Positions 37,622-49,755 are shown, counted from the first letter of the stretch. The stretch: 64,000 nucleotides of DNA from Myxocyprinus asiaticus (GCF_019703515.2 NC_059382.1:16908501-16972500); one strand, 5' to 3'. The notes: generated by a model not told the origin, from the letters alone. Translations and numbers: made by a program.

Positions 37622-39867
37622 ATGACTGCCCCATCGCCCAAAATGTAGAGTCTGGGGCAAAACGAAACCCGAGTGCCCAACACGTCATACACAAAACTCT
37701 GAACCTTCAGCCAGAATTCCTGGATCTCAACGCACCACCAAAAAACATGGGTTGTGTCTCCATCCTCCTATTGGCATCGCCAGTAGGTGGGTGTGTCTTT
37801 AAGACCAAGCCTATACAATCTAGAGGGGGTTCAATAAAATCTATGTAAAATCTTGAATTGCATAAGGTGCACCCTTGCATCTCTAGATGCAGACTTGAAG
37901 CTTTTTAGAATCCTAGCCCACACTCCCTCCTCCAAAACCAGGTTGAAATCTTTCTCTCATAATCTCTTGAGAGAAGTTAAAGCTTGGTTCCCCAGACTCT
38001 GAATTAGCAGGGAGTAAAACACTGATGCTCATGACCTTTTCCAAAAGCAGTAATCACTATTCCCAGAGTATCTACCGCTTTTGGGGGGCGGGGGTGGGGG
38101 GGGGTATGCTACTCCCAAAAATAGTACAGAGCAGGTGGCGCAGTTGTAAATACCTATAAAACTGAGATCTGGGAAACCCAAAATGTTGAACCAAATTTTC
38201 AAAGGATCTCAACACTCCACTCTCATATAGGTCACCGAGTGTATTAACCTCCCTCACAATCCACTCTGACCAGCAGAAAGGGGACTTATTAATACATCAT
38301 TTTGGGTTCTGCCATATGCTCGAGGCTTCTCCGATTAGTTTGATAGGCTTTGCAATGGCAAAATAGGGGCAGGAACTTCCTGTTCAATACAAAACCAGGG
38401 AGGGGCTCTCTCAGGTGGAAGCGACCTATGAGCCAAATGTCTGAGACCGAATGCATAATAATAAAACAAAATCTTGTGTAGGCTTAGCCTACCCTTGTCA
38501 ATCAGCCTATGTAACTTATTGAAATGTAATCTGGGACGCTTACCATTCCAAATAAAATATCATCTGCGTAAAGCAAAAGCTTATGCGCCACACCTCCCGC
38601 CACCACCCCTGGAAAATCCTCCTCCTTTCTTATCGCAGCTGCTAATGGTTCCGGGGCAAGATAGAACAATAATGGGGATAGAGGGGTCTATCCCCATTAT
38701 AGAGGGTAACCCTGCTGGGTGCCCCTATCCAGAGTAAAATAATCTGAAATGAATCCATTTGTTTATTCCGCTGCTAACTGGTGTCTAAAGTAACTTAATC
38801 CATCCAATAAATGTATTCCCGAACCCATACATTTCCAAAATCTTAAAGATAATTCCGTTCTACCATATCAAATGGCTTTTCGGCGTCAAGTGAGATGGCA
38901 GCGACTGGAGATTGTTCATGCGCTACTGACCACATGATATTGATGAAACGCCTAATGTTATCAGAAGAGCTGCGGCCCCGAATAAACCCCACCTGATCTA
39001 TATGTATAAGAGATGTTATAACTTAATCGATTAGCCAAAATTTTTGACAACATTTTTAGATCTAACTGGATCAGGGAAATTGGATGGTAACTCTTACACT
39101 CGCTTGGATCTTTGTCCTTTTTAAGAATCAGACTGATCCGGGCTTGTGTCATGGTTGGCGGAAGCTTTCCATTCTTTAATGATTGCATATAAACTTCTAG
39201 CAAAAGTGGAGCCAGTTCTGTAACAAGATCTAAAAAATACTCAGCGACAAAGCCACCTGGCCCCGGAGCCTTGCCTGTAGGCAAGGCCTTAATTGCCTCA
39301 CCACGCTCATCTAAGGTTATCTCAGAAACAAGAGGATAATTTTTTTGCTCAGTTGTCAGTTTAGGGAGTTCTAAATGTTCACAAAATTTCTAATATCTTC
39401 ATCAGTAGACGAAGAAGTGAACTATAAAGATCATATAAAGATCAAAATCATTATTAATATCAATGGCCGAGGTAAAAATTTCACCACCAGCAGATTTCAC
39501 TGAGGGAGTGGTAGAAAAAGACTCGCTCTGCTTTATATATCTAGCCAAAATCTTCCCTGCTTTGTCCCCCGACTCAAAGTATGACTGTCTTGCCCTGAAT
39601 AGCCAAAACTCCACCTTCCGCATCAAAATAGTATTATATCTGTATTTCAATTGGGTCAATTCTCTGAGGCCATCAGACGACATCCGGCGCTTCAACTCGG
39701 TCTCGGCACTTTTAATATTCCCTTCCAACTCCATGAGTTCTCGTGCTTTGGATTTTTTGATGAATAAGGCATACTGTATGATCCAGCCCCTGAGAACCGC
39801 CTTAAGTGCCTCCCAAGCCATGCCCACAGAGGATACTGAGGACCAGTTGGTCTCCATTTAAACATTG
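37622..39867 (-). mobile_element. Tx1/L1-type LINE, copy 2, 5'-truncated
   Basis: This is the same family as 2127-6360, in opposite orientation. It begins inside ORF2, just before METNWSS (39857). Homology to copy 1 starts at CAATGTTTA, with unrelated DNA beyond 39867, the usual 5' truncation of a LINE insertion. It retains RT pieces (PTGKAPGPGGFVAEY, SLILKKDKDPSECKSYHP) and, unlike copy 1, the C-terminal part with YRLGLKDTPTYWRCQ near 37805-37760. Many frameshifts; not functional. A GGGGG-rich patch at 38082-38104 interrupts it. Confidence 0.85.
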
Positions 39868-39884
39868 TCCCTAACAAAAATGAA

Positions 39885-40080
39885 CCATGGTTTTACTATA
39901 GTAATATTGAAGTAACCATGACTGTAATAACATTGACTGCTGTCACCATGGTTTTGATACAATTAACCATTGTTTTGCAACAGTAGTACTGTAGTTTTCA
40001 TAGTAACCATGACAGTACAATGATTTTACTACATATACCATGATTAAACTATGGTTACTCTAGTAAACCTTGATTTTTAT
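39885..40080. repeat. Cluster of AACCATGGTT-type palindromic words
   Basis: At least eight variants of AACCATGGTT, CCATGGTTTTAC, ACTATAGTAA or their complements occur in under 200 bp, alternating in orientation. The stretch looks like an old palindromic tandem array of roughly 20-30-bp units. No gene. Confidence 0.6.
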
Positions 40081-40136
40081 TAAGGGCAAACCTTTTGAAG
40101 TGTTTACCACATGTATTCTTTCTTTGGATTTGGCAG

Positions 40137-40137
<1 letters not shown>

Positions 40138-40205
<68 letters not shown>
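40138..40205. repeat. AT dinucleotide microsatellite
   Basis: A pure AT array of about 68 bp. It lies just inside a hAT-like right end (ACACCCCTAGTAA, about 40285-40297). Confidence 0.97.
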
Positions 40206-40209
<4 letters not shown>

Positions 40210-40931
40210 CATATTCTGAATATTGCAAATACGAACCACACTGAAACCGTGATACAAACCGAACCATGAGAAATTTGAACTTTTACACCCCTAGTAACCA
40301 CATACATGGATATAATAAAAAAGATGCGTGGAAAAGAAATTGTTGGCAATCTGAGTGAGTTTGATTCGTACATTGATAGTTTGTTTGTCTTATTAATATT
40401 ATGATGCAGTGAGTACTGCTGCAGTTCATATAAAAGCACTCTCCCTGCAGAATGTACAATGTTAGGGACAAGAAATTGGATTCCTTGTTAAATTAGAAAT
40501 AAATCTTAGTTTTAACGGCAGTACATCTCATCTGTGATCAGATTTTCAAAAGACATGGCCAGATGTGCCGTCCACCAATAATGTTAGAGCAACAGCAGTA
40601 GGAACGGCCACTAGCGACTTCTAGGGTTGCTCCGATACCAAAATTTTGGCTTCAGTACGATACCAGCCCTGGTACCTCGGTATCGATACTCGGCAACAAA
40701 TTAAAAAAAAGATTTTTGATGAAATTACACAGAAGATTACTTGTCTAAAAGAACTGCATAAAGTCTTGTAGATACAAATTATGCCTTTTCTGTTATAATT
40801 TTTCTGGATTGCATGTTAATTGTTTTAATTAAATGTTCAAATTTAATTAAATGTTCAATTTATGATCAAATTGTGTTTAATCAAATACATACTGTACAGC
40901 TTTAATCAAATGAAAATATAATACTTTTCAA

Positions 40932-40933
<2 letters not shown>

Positions 40934-40990
<57 letters not shown>
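40934..40990. repeat. AT dinucleotide microsatellite
   Basis: A pure AT array of about 57 bp. Confidence 0.97.
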
Positions 40991-40993
<3 letters not shown>

Positions 40994-41283
40994 ATTTATT
41001 ATTGTTAAAGTATTATATTTTCGTATATAATGTATATTTTTGGTTAAAAAAAAAATAGATGCACAACACAGCTTTACAGTATTAATGAAACCATTAAATG
41101 AAAACAATCTGATTACCTGAGGCAAAAGGCAGCCATGGCTGAATCACAACATGCTGATATTCAGTACACTTGATTATGTGATATTGCTTACAGATAATAA
41201 TCTAATAATATAACCATTTAATATTATATTATTGTTACTATGAGTATTATTGCGACTGCTTTGAATATTGCACTTTTATATGT

Positions 41284-41473
41284 GGAGTGGTGGTGGCGTA
41301 GTGGGCTAAAGCACAGAACTAAGCAGAAGGTTGCTAGTTCAATCCCCACAGCCACCACCATTTGTCCTTGAGCAAGGCACTTAACTCCAGGTTGCTCTGG
41401 GAGAATTGTCCCTGTAATAAGTGCACTGTAATTCACTTTGGTAAAAGCATCTGCCAAATGCATAAATGTAAAT
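41284..41473 (+). repeat. tRNA-derived SINE, copy 1
   Basis: The 5' part has pol III promoter-like boxes: GGCGTAGTGGGCTAAAGCA (A-box region) and GTTCAATCCCC (B box, about 41337). The body contains GAGCAAGGCACTTAACTCC and CCTGTAATAAGTGCACTG. The 3' end is CATCTGCCAAATGCATAAATG. A second copy at 48984-49188 shares all of these blocks in the same orientation. Confidence 0.85.
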
Positions 41474-42489
41474 ATAAGCAATATTTTTCTCTCGTAATGT
41501 CTAAGAGTTGGACAGAGCTCTCATTTCAGCGGGACTTTTATTTTGAAAGATATTTGAAGTTCTTCCTGTTTATGAAGAGTTCGTTATGTCAAGCTTCCCG
41601 TGACTTGCAAGCTGAAATCTCCGTGCTGCAACGGAGAGTTCATTTGAGAGTTCACAGCCATGTATACACTCAACACACTGATCTGTGGCTCTGCAGATGG
41701 ATACTATTGGACACACTGCATGAAAATCAAGCATTCGTAGTGTGTTTTGCGTTTGTGTGCGCACCTGCTTGTGTGTGTGTGAAATAGATGACAGGGCAGA
41801 GAGGCACCTCTTATTCATACAGTGGCACGCAGCGCATGTGACTGTAAATTGTTTCATTGAATGACATCCTTCTAATGTTTAATGATCACACTTGGCCATA
41901 TAGAGGCTTTTATATTATTATTTTCAAATGGTCTTTAATTTAATCTCAAAACTCTCACATTACATTTTGCTAATGGCAGCATACTTTAATATGGTACTGA
42001 AATTAACAAGATTATATCGTACCATTTAAAAATGTTTGGTATCGTGATATTTCGTTTGTACCGGTATACCGCTACTAATATATATATATATAATATATAT
42101 ATACTAGGACAATAGACCTTTTCCCACAGACTGTGATGATGCGTTAATCTAGCAAACTTTTTTATATGATAATTTTTTTTTTTTATATTGAGTATAAGTT
42201 TATAACATTATGCTTTGTGTTATATTACCCTGGAATTAGTTTTAAAATATGAATTGCCACAGCTGCGAGGGCGTTTTGATTACAGCTGCTGAGAGAGGGA
42301 CAGTAAATTTGGCATCTTCTCCCCTCTTAATCCACTGCTCTCTCTCTATTTCTGGAAAGTCATTCAAATGTAATAGTTGTTTTTCTTTTTTTCCCCTTTG
42401 CTCTTGGAGCAAATGGGTAAGTGAAAATAATGTTTGCTGTGGTCTCCCATTCACTGCAAGTTTACCCTGCAATCGTTTACTTCCATGTT

Positions 42490-42770
42490 CCAAAACCCGG
42501 AGTGTGAAAGGTCTATTGAGGGATTGTACAACTATTACACAAGGTGCAAACACTCATTGTCGCTCAAGATGACAACACACTACTATATGCATACTGTATG
42601 TAAATATCTGAAATGTAGATTCTGAAGAGCTTTTTATCTTGTTTCTGAACAGCAATCTAAATCGAGCAATTCTGTGATTTGGTGACTAAAAACAGCCATT
42701 TGGCTCCTTAATGTTTCAATTTAGGAGCTATTGGCTCCTAAGTAATTTTTTTTTTTAGTCTTGAGCCCTG
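42490..42770. repeat. hAT-like right-end fragment
   Basis: It matches 51870-52068. Shared blocks are TATTACACAAGGTGCAAACA and CACACTACTATATGCATACT, and both finish on a TTTAGTCT(G/T)GAGCCCTG terminus. The left part of this copy is absent. Confidence 0.65.
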
Positions 42771-42792
42771 ACAGTGCAACTGCAAATTTCCT

Positions 42793-43216
42793 TTTTCACC
42801 CAATTTGGAATACCCAATTCCCAATGCGCTTTTAAGTCCTCATGGTCGTGTAGTGATTCGCCTCAATCCGGGTGGCGGAGGACGAATCCCAGCTGCCTCC
42901 GCGTCTGAGACCGTCAACCCACGCATCTTATCATGTGGCTTGTTGAGCGCATTGCCACGGAGACATAGCACATGTGGAGGTTTCACGCCATCCACCACGG
43001 CATCCACGCTCAACTCACCATGCGCCCCACCGAGAACAAACCACATTATAGCGACCACGAGGAGGTTACCCCATGTGACTCTACCCTCCCTAGCAACCGG
43101 GCCAATTTGGTTGCTTAGGAAGCCTGGCTGGAGTCACTCAGCACGCCCTGGGATTCTAACTAGCGAACTCCAGGGGTGGTAGCCAGCATCTTTTACCACT
43201 GAGCTACCCAGGCCCC
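42793..43216 (-). repeat. tRNA-headed SINE-like repeat
   Basis: Read on the minus strand, it begins GGGGGCCTGGGTAGCTCAGT, an A-box-like tRNA head, with AGTTAGAATCC in the B-box position. A GC-rich body of about 350 bp follows. A short piece of a related head (CTGGGTAGCTCAGCG) occurs at about 53231. The open frame on the plus strand (42805-43182) is a by-product of the GC-rich body. Confidence 0.7.
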
Positions 43217-43654
43217 CGCAACTGCAAATTATTAAACCAATACAGATGAACAAAGCAAATCAATAAACTTGTTTTTGTATCAAACTGTAATTCCAGAAGA
43301 TGCTTAAGTAAATCCACTCTGTCTCTCCCTCTCTTAAAGAGCAGCTGTCAGCAGCGTGTTGAGCGCTTGTTGAGTTTAGTGTGAGCACGTACAGTGAGGG
43401 AGCGCTTCATCGCATAGTTACTCTACTTAAGATGTTACAGATGTGTAAACCTTGTGTTTCCGTTAGCAAGCAGTGCGATAACTTTTTTTTAGAATTAACA
43501 AAGCTGCAGCATTGCAAGCGTTTGAAGTTGAAGCGATCTATAGTTTTGATGCAGCACATTTGACAAGAAAGCAGAAATAGCAAAAATGCTTTGTGTACCA
43601 GCTGCATGGTGAAGAGAGACACTTAATCACCTGTTGCATCTCTTTAGTGTTCCA

Positions 43655-44690
43655 TCCAAGGTCAGAAATTAACAGAGGCTTTGGGCAAAAATGCCACCTA
43701 AATTCAAAATATGGTGGCAAAAAATGCCCCCACAAAGAGTTCCTGTTGTTTTATTAATAACATCTGATATAGGCCTAGTCCAAATACGTACATCACAATC
43801 TACATTTGAATTTTCGCTGAACTTTGTTTCATGCGGTTCGTTGTGCAGATGTTGAGTCAGTGGCAGATCTGCACTCGTGCCATAAACGCGCACTCCGCTT
43901 CTCACGCTTAGCATCAGTTCAATGTTGTGCTCGCGCTAAATTTACGTGACCGTTCGGTCCTTTTATTCAAAATATACTGCCCTAGTGAGTAACTATGCTA
44001 TAGCCTACTTGCCTGTCCATCAGCTCATCTCATTTATGCATCTGTCTGTTTGAAAAGCCTCATCACCAGCTAGAAGCCAAAAGTGTGGGGCGGATGGATG
44101 TTATATACAGTATTTATTAAGTTAATCAGGTCTGAGAGAACACAAAAGATAATGCAACCAAATGCTACAATGTAGTTGATAATAATATTATTAAAAATAA
44201 TATCTGGATAAATAGCCTTGATGTTAAATAAAATATTATTAATGATACAATAATACTTTTACATTAACCACTTTTAGTGTATGAATCATGCCTTTTGACT
44301 AATTTTCATTGTGAAATGTTTATTTTTGCATGAAGTTGGTAAGTTTTTTTTTTTTTTTTTTTTTAAGCTCCTCATTCCAAATCTGGAGAAATGCTGTCAT
44401 ATCCTCCTCTGTCAGTGCAGTAGTTTTGTAGGCTATGTTAATTTAATAACCAAAATATTTGGAAATATGTGAATGAGGAAAAAAAGTTTTGTTTCAGTAA
44501 CAATGCACATATGCAATGTACAGATCATGTAAGTTTGTAATTATTGAAACATGCCATTTTTCAAATTGAATTAATTGTTTACATTATAACATAAAAAGAT
44601 GGCAGCATCATTTTATAAGATTAGACTAGAAAAAAATGCCCCTGTAAGTCAAATATTGCCCCTTAAAAAGTAGATATCTGACCCTGGTTC
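43655..44690. repeat. Non-autonomous DNA element, ends partly mirrored
   Basis: The left edge, CCAAGGTCAGAAATTAACAG followed by GCAAAAATGCC, is mirrored at the right by AAAAAATGCCCC (about 44631), GTAGATATCTGACCCTGG (about 44670). The interior is AT-rich, with a T run at 44346-44364. No transposase frame. Confidence 0.5.
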
Positions 44691-45119
44691 CATGTGACCT
44701 AAACGGCAATTAAGAAAAATAGCTCCCCGTGAGATTTAGGTGAGTTTGTTGTAAAAATGTTGGATGTTTATTGTTTATTGTCAAGTTTCCTTTCTCTCAT
44801 AACAATATTATAAAAAACGCAATCTAAAGCACAGCCTGTAGAGAAGGACTTCAGACCTCTGCTCTTGTTTGTCTTGCAAATAAGTGTAACTCCCTGCTTG
44901 GACTGAGGATGTTCCCTAGACATTCCTTGTAATATTTAAATCTTTGTCCACACTAATACGTTTTTATTTGAAAACGCATCTTTTTCTCTATGTTTTGGCC
45001 TTCCGTCCAAACTGAGACAGCGTTTTTGTCTAGCGAAAACTGAGCTTTTCAGAAATGCTCTCCAAAATGTATACATTTCAAAATGCAATCTTTGCGTTGT
45101 GGGGTGGACTGGGAAAACA

Positions 45120-45800
45120 GACACCTTTGAAAAATATAGCTGCAAGCAGCAATTAAGGGGCCAAACACATCAACCATTATTAGGCATAACAATGGCAAAA
45201 AATAAGTAATTAAAGCAATCTGGTCATGATTTTAGGCAAAATGGTTGAAAAAACATGAATACTATCAATTGCATTGTGACTTAAAAGCGTATTACTATTG
45301 ACCAACAGGTGGCGCTGTCACCAAATTGATATGGTGTGGCCAAGGTGCGGTCATGATGACAAGTATACAGTTTCATGTCAATATGCCAAAGCGTTGCCGA
45401 GATAGAGCCTGAAAACCATTCTGGCACCGTGCCATCAAATTCATTGTTGTGTTAAATGAAAACGGTTTGGTCTATCAACATGAAATCCATGACTTTTTGT
45501 CAGCATGGTCTGAAGGTGGTCTGATTCAATTTTGGTTAAAATCTGATGAACGCTCTAGGAGGAGTTAAAAAAAAGTAGGTTTTTAAAGGTATTCAAAATG
45601 GCAGACAGGAAGTTCCTTGTGAATACGCTCTACGTCAGATTTGTTCGCACGTTATTCGAGAACAGTTTGACTAAACTTGAATTCCATAACTTTTTGTCAG
45701 CCTGGTCTGAAGATGATCTGATTCAATTTTCGTGCAAATCAGATGAATGGTCTAGGAGTTAAAAAAGAAATTGGTTTTTTCGAAAAATGAAAAATGGTTC
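45120..45800. repeat. Dispersed repeat with internal tandem duplication
   Basis: It starts ATAGCTGCAAGCAGCAATTA, a repeat start I associate with fish genomes. Two related blocks of about 110 bp (45467-45575 and 45655-45765) share ACTTTTTGTCAGC, TGGTCTGAAG, TCTGATTCAATTTT and GGTCTAGGAG/GCTCTAGGAGG. No coding frame. Superfamily unknown. Confidence 0.6.
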
Positions 45801-46004
45801 CATTTTTTCCAAGATTACAAACAACCTTTAAAAATGCCTGAAACCCAAAATAATGCTCAGTTTGGCATGCAGAGTGCGATCTCAGATATAGGCTAGTTAG
45901 TGTGTCTCTCAGTACTGTATCTATAGCGCTGATGTGGTTTTAAAGGTGTATGGCGTGATTTGATTTGATTGGGTTGATTTGGTGTGTCTGTGTGGGCAGA
46001 GTGT

Positions 46005-46065
46005 GGTGGTAGGGTGTGAGGCAGCTGGTGTGGTGTTATGGTGCGAGGCAGCTGGTGTGGTGGGA
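46005..46065. repeat. Short GT-rich tandem repeat
   Basis: Two to three imperfect copies of a roughly 30-bp unit containing GAGGCAGCTGGTGTGGTG. No functional sign. Confidence 0.6.
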
Positions 46066-46499
46066 GGCCGGAGCTCAGGCCAGTCTTGTTACTGAGACAT
46101 CAGCCGTGTGCTCTCCGCATTGTGTCTGTGCAGCCGATCATCTGAGCAGCAAGCTCAAGCAACAAATAAATTGTTATTTTGGTATGAGGTCATTTCTATG
46201 TGGCTATAGTTTGGTGCTATTATCTAATAAAGAAACACAGTTAGGAATGCAGGGCGGTTGCGTAACTTTGTCACCATTCCCCTTGTTTTTAATAAGAGTT
46301 AAAGTCAAGTTTTAATGCTGTGATGTTTTGTCTTATCATCATAACTGGCTCAAGCACGGACAAATTGGTGCATTAATTCCTTTTTGTGGATCCCAACCCA
46401 GACCTTTGTGTGAGCCGGCCACTCCTATTGCTCCATTATGTCTAGTCTCACTAAACCAACAGATGCAATCATTGTCTTTTATGTTGGTGGTGGATAGCT

Positions 46500-46800
46500 T
46501 TTATAAATTTAAGTTGACGTGTGTAATTTCAGCACCACTAGCGTCACCAAACGAAATTGCAAAAATGTTTTCAAACAGGTTTTCAAGATATTCGCCCATC
46601 TGTCATTGGCCAGAGGAACTGATATCTCGCCCCAAGCTCACCATTTGCTGAGCCAATTTTGCTATGTCGGGCTGGTTGGAATGCTCAAGAACGGCAATGT
46701 TTTCAGCTCCACTGTGTACACTTTTCGGGGAAATCATCCAACGAATTGCTTACATTTGTCTCTGCATATTACAGTGGGATAGGAGAAAGTATTTTAACAT
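46500..46800. repeat. Diverged copy of the 61019-61277 repeat family
   Basis: It shares CACTAGCGTCACCAAACGAA-type sequence, TTTCAAACAGGTTTTC and TACACTTTTCGGGGAAA with the element at 61019-61277 (CTACACCAAATAGAATTGTG, CCAAACAGGTTTCC, CACACTCTTCGGGAAAA). This copy has no clear terminal repeats. Confidence 0.5.
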
Positions 46801-47939
46801 TGAAAAAAAATGACACGTCACTTTTGAGTTTAGATTTTAATAGTGTACTTTGTCTGTTCATCAATCCAGGAGTCTAGTTAACTGTAGGCAAGTTGACATT
46901 GTTATGCAAACTCCTTGGGTTTGCATTTGGAATAGTGATGGAACCAAAGAAATCCACCACACACATTTAGAGAGATTACAGCTGTGGACCAGGTGTCATG
47001 ATAAATCTTCTTATATCGCTCTGTCAGATAGTCATGCACGTAAGCAGATAAATATCGTTTGAGAGTGCATTCTGAGGAGGTAGTTTGTCAGCCTGATGGC
47101 CACTGGCTCAGAGATGCTGTTGCCATGGAAACTGATGTGTAAGATGTTGCTGGGCTTCAGATGGGAACCGGTGCTGGAAGTGATCCCTCTCCTGAGTTTT
47201 GGTCAGAGTGTGCTTGAATACCCTGACACCCGGTTATGCTTAAACCACCCCACATGCATCAGATGAAGGACATTCCAGCCTGTCTTGTATGCATAGGCCT
47301 ATGTAATATCATCTCTAGCTGACATTTTTTACATTTTAATTCTTTAATTTGCTATTTGGTTGGTGCATTTATCCAAAGCACCATACAGTAATTTTTTTAC
47401 TGCAACAGTCCCTTTGGAGTAAAACAAGGTGCTCAGAAAGACTCAAGCAGGGCTCCAGACTGCGACTAAAATGGTCGCAAATGCGACCAAAAGTAAATGA
47501 TTGCAACAATAATTTAAAATGTAGTCGCCATTGGCGACAGTCAGGATGTGTGCTTTCATATACGGTTTTGTCAGATATCTTGTGAGTTATTGAATACATC
47601 TTTAGTGTGCCAGTGTGTCTCGTGCTGGTTTTCACCCTTTCTGTTGTTGATATGAGATCGCTGGCTGCAGGCAACAACAAACACAGCACGAGCCATGACG
47701 TCCGATTCGTGAACAAATTACTCTTTTGAACCAGGTCTTTATAATGAATCACCTGACAATAGCTCGTTTGAACTCAGGAGCTCAGGTTAGCAGTTTGAAT
47801 TCAAGTCACTTTCTCAGCGACTCAGCCGTCAGTGAGTTCACAACTGGGAGCGGAGACATTTCAAAATAGTAGTCCCATGTGTATTTCGGGCTAGTTTATA
47901 ATGAAAAGTTCCGTGTTATGTACCAACAATCATGTCGCT

Positions 47940-48368
47940 CCAAATCACTGACATTTTTTCCACATTCTGATGATTGATGTGAACATTAACTGAAGCTCCT
48001 GACCCATATCTGCACTGCTGCCACACGATTGGCTGATTAGATAATCGCATGGGTGATTGATGGTGCCAGACGGGCTGGTTTGAGTATTTTTGTAACTGCT
48101 GATCTCCTGGGATTTTTACACACAACAGTCTCTAGAATTTACTCTGAATGGTGCCAAAAACAAAAAACATCCAGCGAGGGACAGTTTTGCGGATGGAAAT
48201 GCCTTATTGGTGAGAGAGGTCAACAGAGAATGGCCAGACTGGTTTGAACTGACAAAGTCTACGGTAGCTCAGATAACCGCTCTGTACAATTGTGGTGAGA
48301 AGAACGGGCTGGTGCAGTTTTGGCAGCACGAGGGGAACCTACACAATATTAGGCAGGTGGTTTTAATG
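47940..48368 (+). mobile_element. Internally deleted Tc1/mariner-type element
   Basis: A transposase N-terminal stretch is readable at 48053-48250: GARRAGLSIFVTADLLGF, TTVSRIYSEWCQKQ, and after a frame change REVNREWPDWFELTKSTVAQITALYNCGEKN. It is the HTH half of an IS630/Tc1-type protein. It then jumps near 48310 to sequence typical of the far 3' end of such elements (GGAACCTACACAATATTAGG...GGTGGTTTTAATG). The catalytic region is deleted and the element is inert. Confidence 0.65.

Positions 48369-48369
<1 letters not shown>

Positions 48370-48419
<50 letters not shown>
48370..48419. repeat. GT dinucleotide microsatellite
   Basis: A pure GT array of about 49 bp, followed by GTACGTACGTATTCATTCAT. 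It sits exactly at the broken left edge of Tc1 B2. Confidence 0.97.
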
Positions 48420-48422
<3 letters not shown>

Positions 48423-48573
48423 ACGTACGTATTCATTCATTATTTTCCTCAATTCTACAGACAATACCCCATAATGACAATGTGAAAGAAGTTTGTTTGA
48501 AATCTTTGCAAATTTATTAAAACTAAAAAACGGGAAAAAAAATCACATGTACATAAGTATTCACAGCCTTTGC

Positions 48574-49755
48574 TCAATACTTTGTTGAAGCACCTTTGGC
48601 ACCAATTACAGCCTCAAGTCTTTTTGAGTATGATGCTACAAGCTTGGCACACCTATTTTTGGGCAGTTTCTCCCATTCTTCTTTGCAGGACCTCTCAAGC
48701 TCCATCAGGTTGGATGGGGAGCGTCGGTGCACAGCTATTTTCAGATCTCTCCAGAGATGTTCAATCGGGTTCAAGTCTGGGCTCTAGCTGGGCCACTCAA
48801 GGACATTCATAGAGTTGTCCCGGAGCCACTCCTTTGTTATCTTGGCTGTGTGCTTAGGTACATCTTCCAACAGGACAACGACCCTTCGCACCAGTCTGAG
48901 GTCCAGAGCGCTCTGGAGCATGTTTTCATCAAGGATGTCTCTGTACATTGCTGCATTCATCTTTCCCTCGATCCTGACTAGTCATGGAGTGGTGGTGGTG
49001 TAGTGGACTAAAGCACTGAACTGGTAAGCAGAAAGTTGTTGGTTCAGTCCATACAGCCACCACCATTGTGTCTTTGAGCAAGGCACTTAACACCAGGTTG
49101 CTCCAGGGGGATTGTCCCTGTAATAAGGGCACTGTAAGTTGCTTTGGATAAAAGCATCTGTCAAATGCCTAAATGTAAAATGTAAATGTCTCCCAGTTCC
49201 TGCCGCTGAAAAACATCTGCACAGCATGATGCTGCCACCACCATGCTTCACTGTAGGGATGGTATTGGCCAGGTGATGAGCGGTGCCTGGTTTCCTCCAG
49301 ACATGATGCTTGCCATTTGGGCCAAAGAGTTCAATCTTTGTTTCTCATGGTCTGAGAGTCCTTCAGGTGCATTTTGGCAAACTCCAGGCGGGCTGTCATG
49401 TGCCTTTTACTGAGGAGTGGCTTCCGTCTGATTGGTAGAGTGCTGCAGAGATGGTTGTTCTTCTGGAAGGTTCTCCTCTCTCCACAGAGAAATGCTGGAG
49501 CTCTGTCAGAGTGACCATCGGGTTCTTGGTCACCTCCCTGACTAAGGCCCTTCTCCCCCAATAGCTCGGTTTAGCCGGGCGGCCAGCTCTAGGAAGAGTC
49601 CTGGTGGTTCCAAACTTCTTCCATTTACGGATGATGGAGGCCACTGTGCTCATTGGGACCTTCAATGCTGCAGAAATTTTTCTGTACCCTTCCCCAGATC
49701 TGTGTCTCGATACAATCCTGTCTCGGAGGTCTACAGACAATTCCTTGGACTTCAT
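48574..49755 (-). pseudogene. Tc1-like transposase B2
   Basis: The frame starts at ATG 49755 (MKSKELSVDLRDRI) and keeps the lysine codon where B1 has a stop (EGYRKISAALKVP). The frame then shifts near 49430. At about 49335-49342 it carries the same deletion as B1 (TMRNK joined to IELFG), so the first catalytic Asp block is missing. The SINE separates the centre from the C-terminal half. That half (48574-48774) is open with [11 protein letters not shown]. The second catalytic motif lies in a 27-bp patch that now faces the other way. Inactive. Confidence 0.85.
48984..49188 (+). repeat. tRNA-derived SINE, copy 2, inside Tc1 B2
   Basis: GGTGTAGTGGACTAAAGCA marks the A-box region and GTTCAGTCC the B box. 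The body GAGCAAGGCACTTAACACC and the tail CATCTGTCAAATGCCTAAATG match the copy at 41284-41473. Comparison with B1 places the insertion between GACTAGT and CTCCCAG of the Tc1. No clear target duplication is left. Confidence 0.85.

Larger units (their letters stand above)
40624..42077. repeat. hAT-like non-autonomous element with nested SINE
   Basis: The left end TAGGGTTGCTCCGATACCAA has repeated GGTATCGATACTCGG-type words. The right edge near 42040-42077 has GGTATCGTGATATTT and ACCGGTATACCGCTACTA. It contains an AT array (40934-40990) and a SINE (41284-41473). Ends are only partly mirrored, so the boundaries are approximate. Confidence 0.5.

Noticed and set aside
39463..39861. 132-residue plus-strand frame
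   Set aside because: It is antisense to the ORF2 remnant of LINE copy 2.
39885..40080. CRISPR-like array of short repeats
   Set aside because: Units are palindromic, irregular in spacing and diverged, in a vertebrate genome; no regular spacers.
42805..43182. 125-residue plus-strand frame in GC-rich DNA
   Set aside because: It runs antisense through a tRNA-headed SINE-like repeat; no domain is recognisable.
43196..43216. Possible tRNA gene on the minus strand
   Set aside because: Only an A-box-like head is present. No acceptor stem or cloverleaf could be paired, and the body is repeat.
45120..45800. Structured RNA or riboregulator from the internal duplication
   Set aside because: The region is a dispersed fish-type repeat. 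The duplication is better explained as repeat structure.
48370..48485. Frame rich in Cys-Val repeats
   Set aside because: It is translation of a GT array running into a Tc1 edge.
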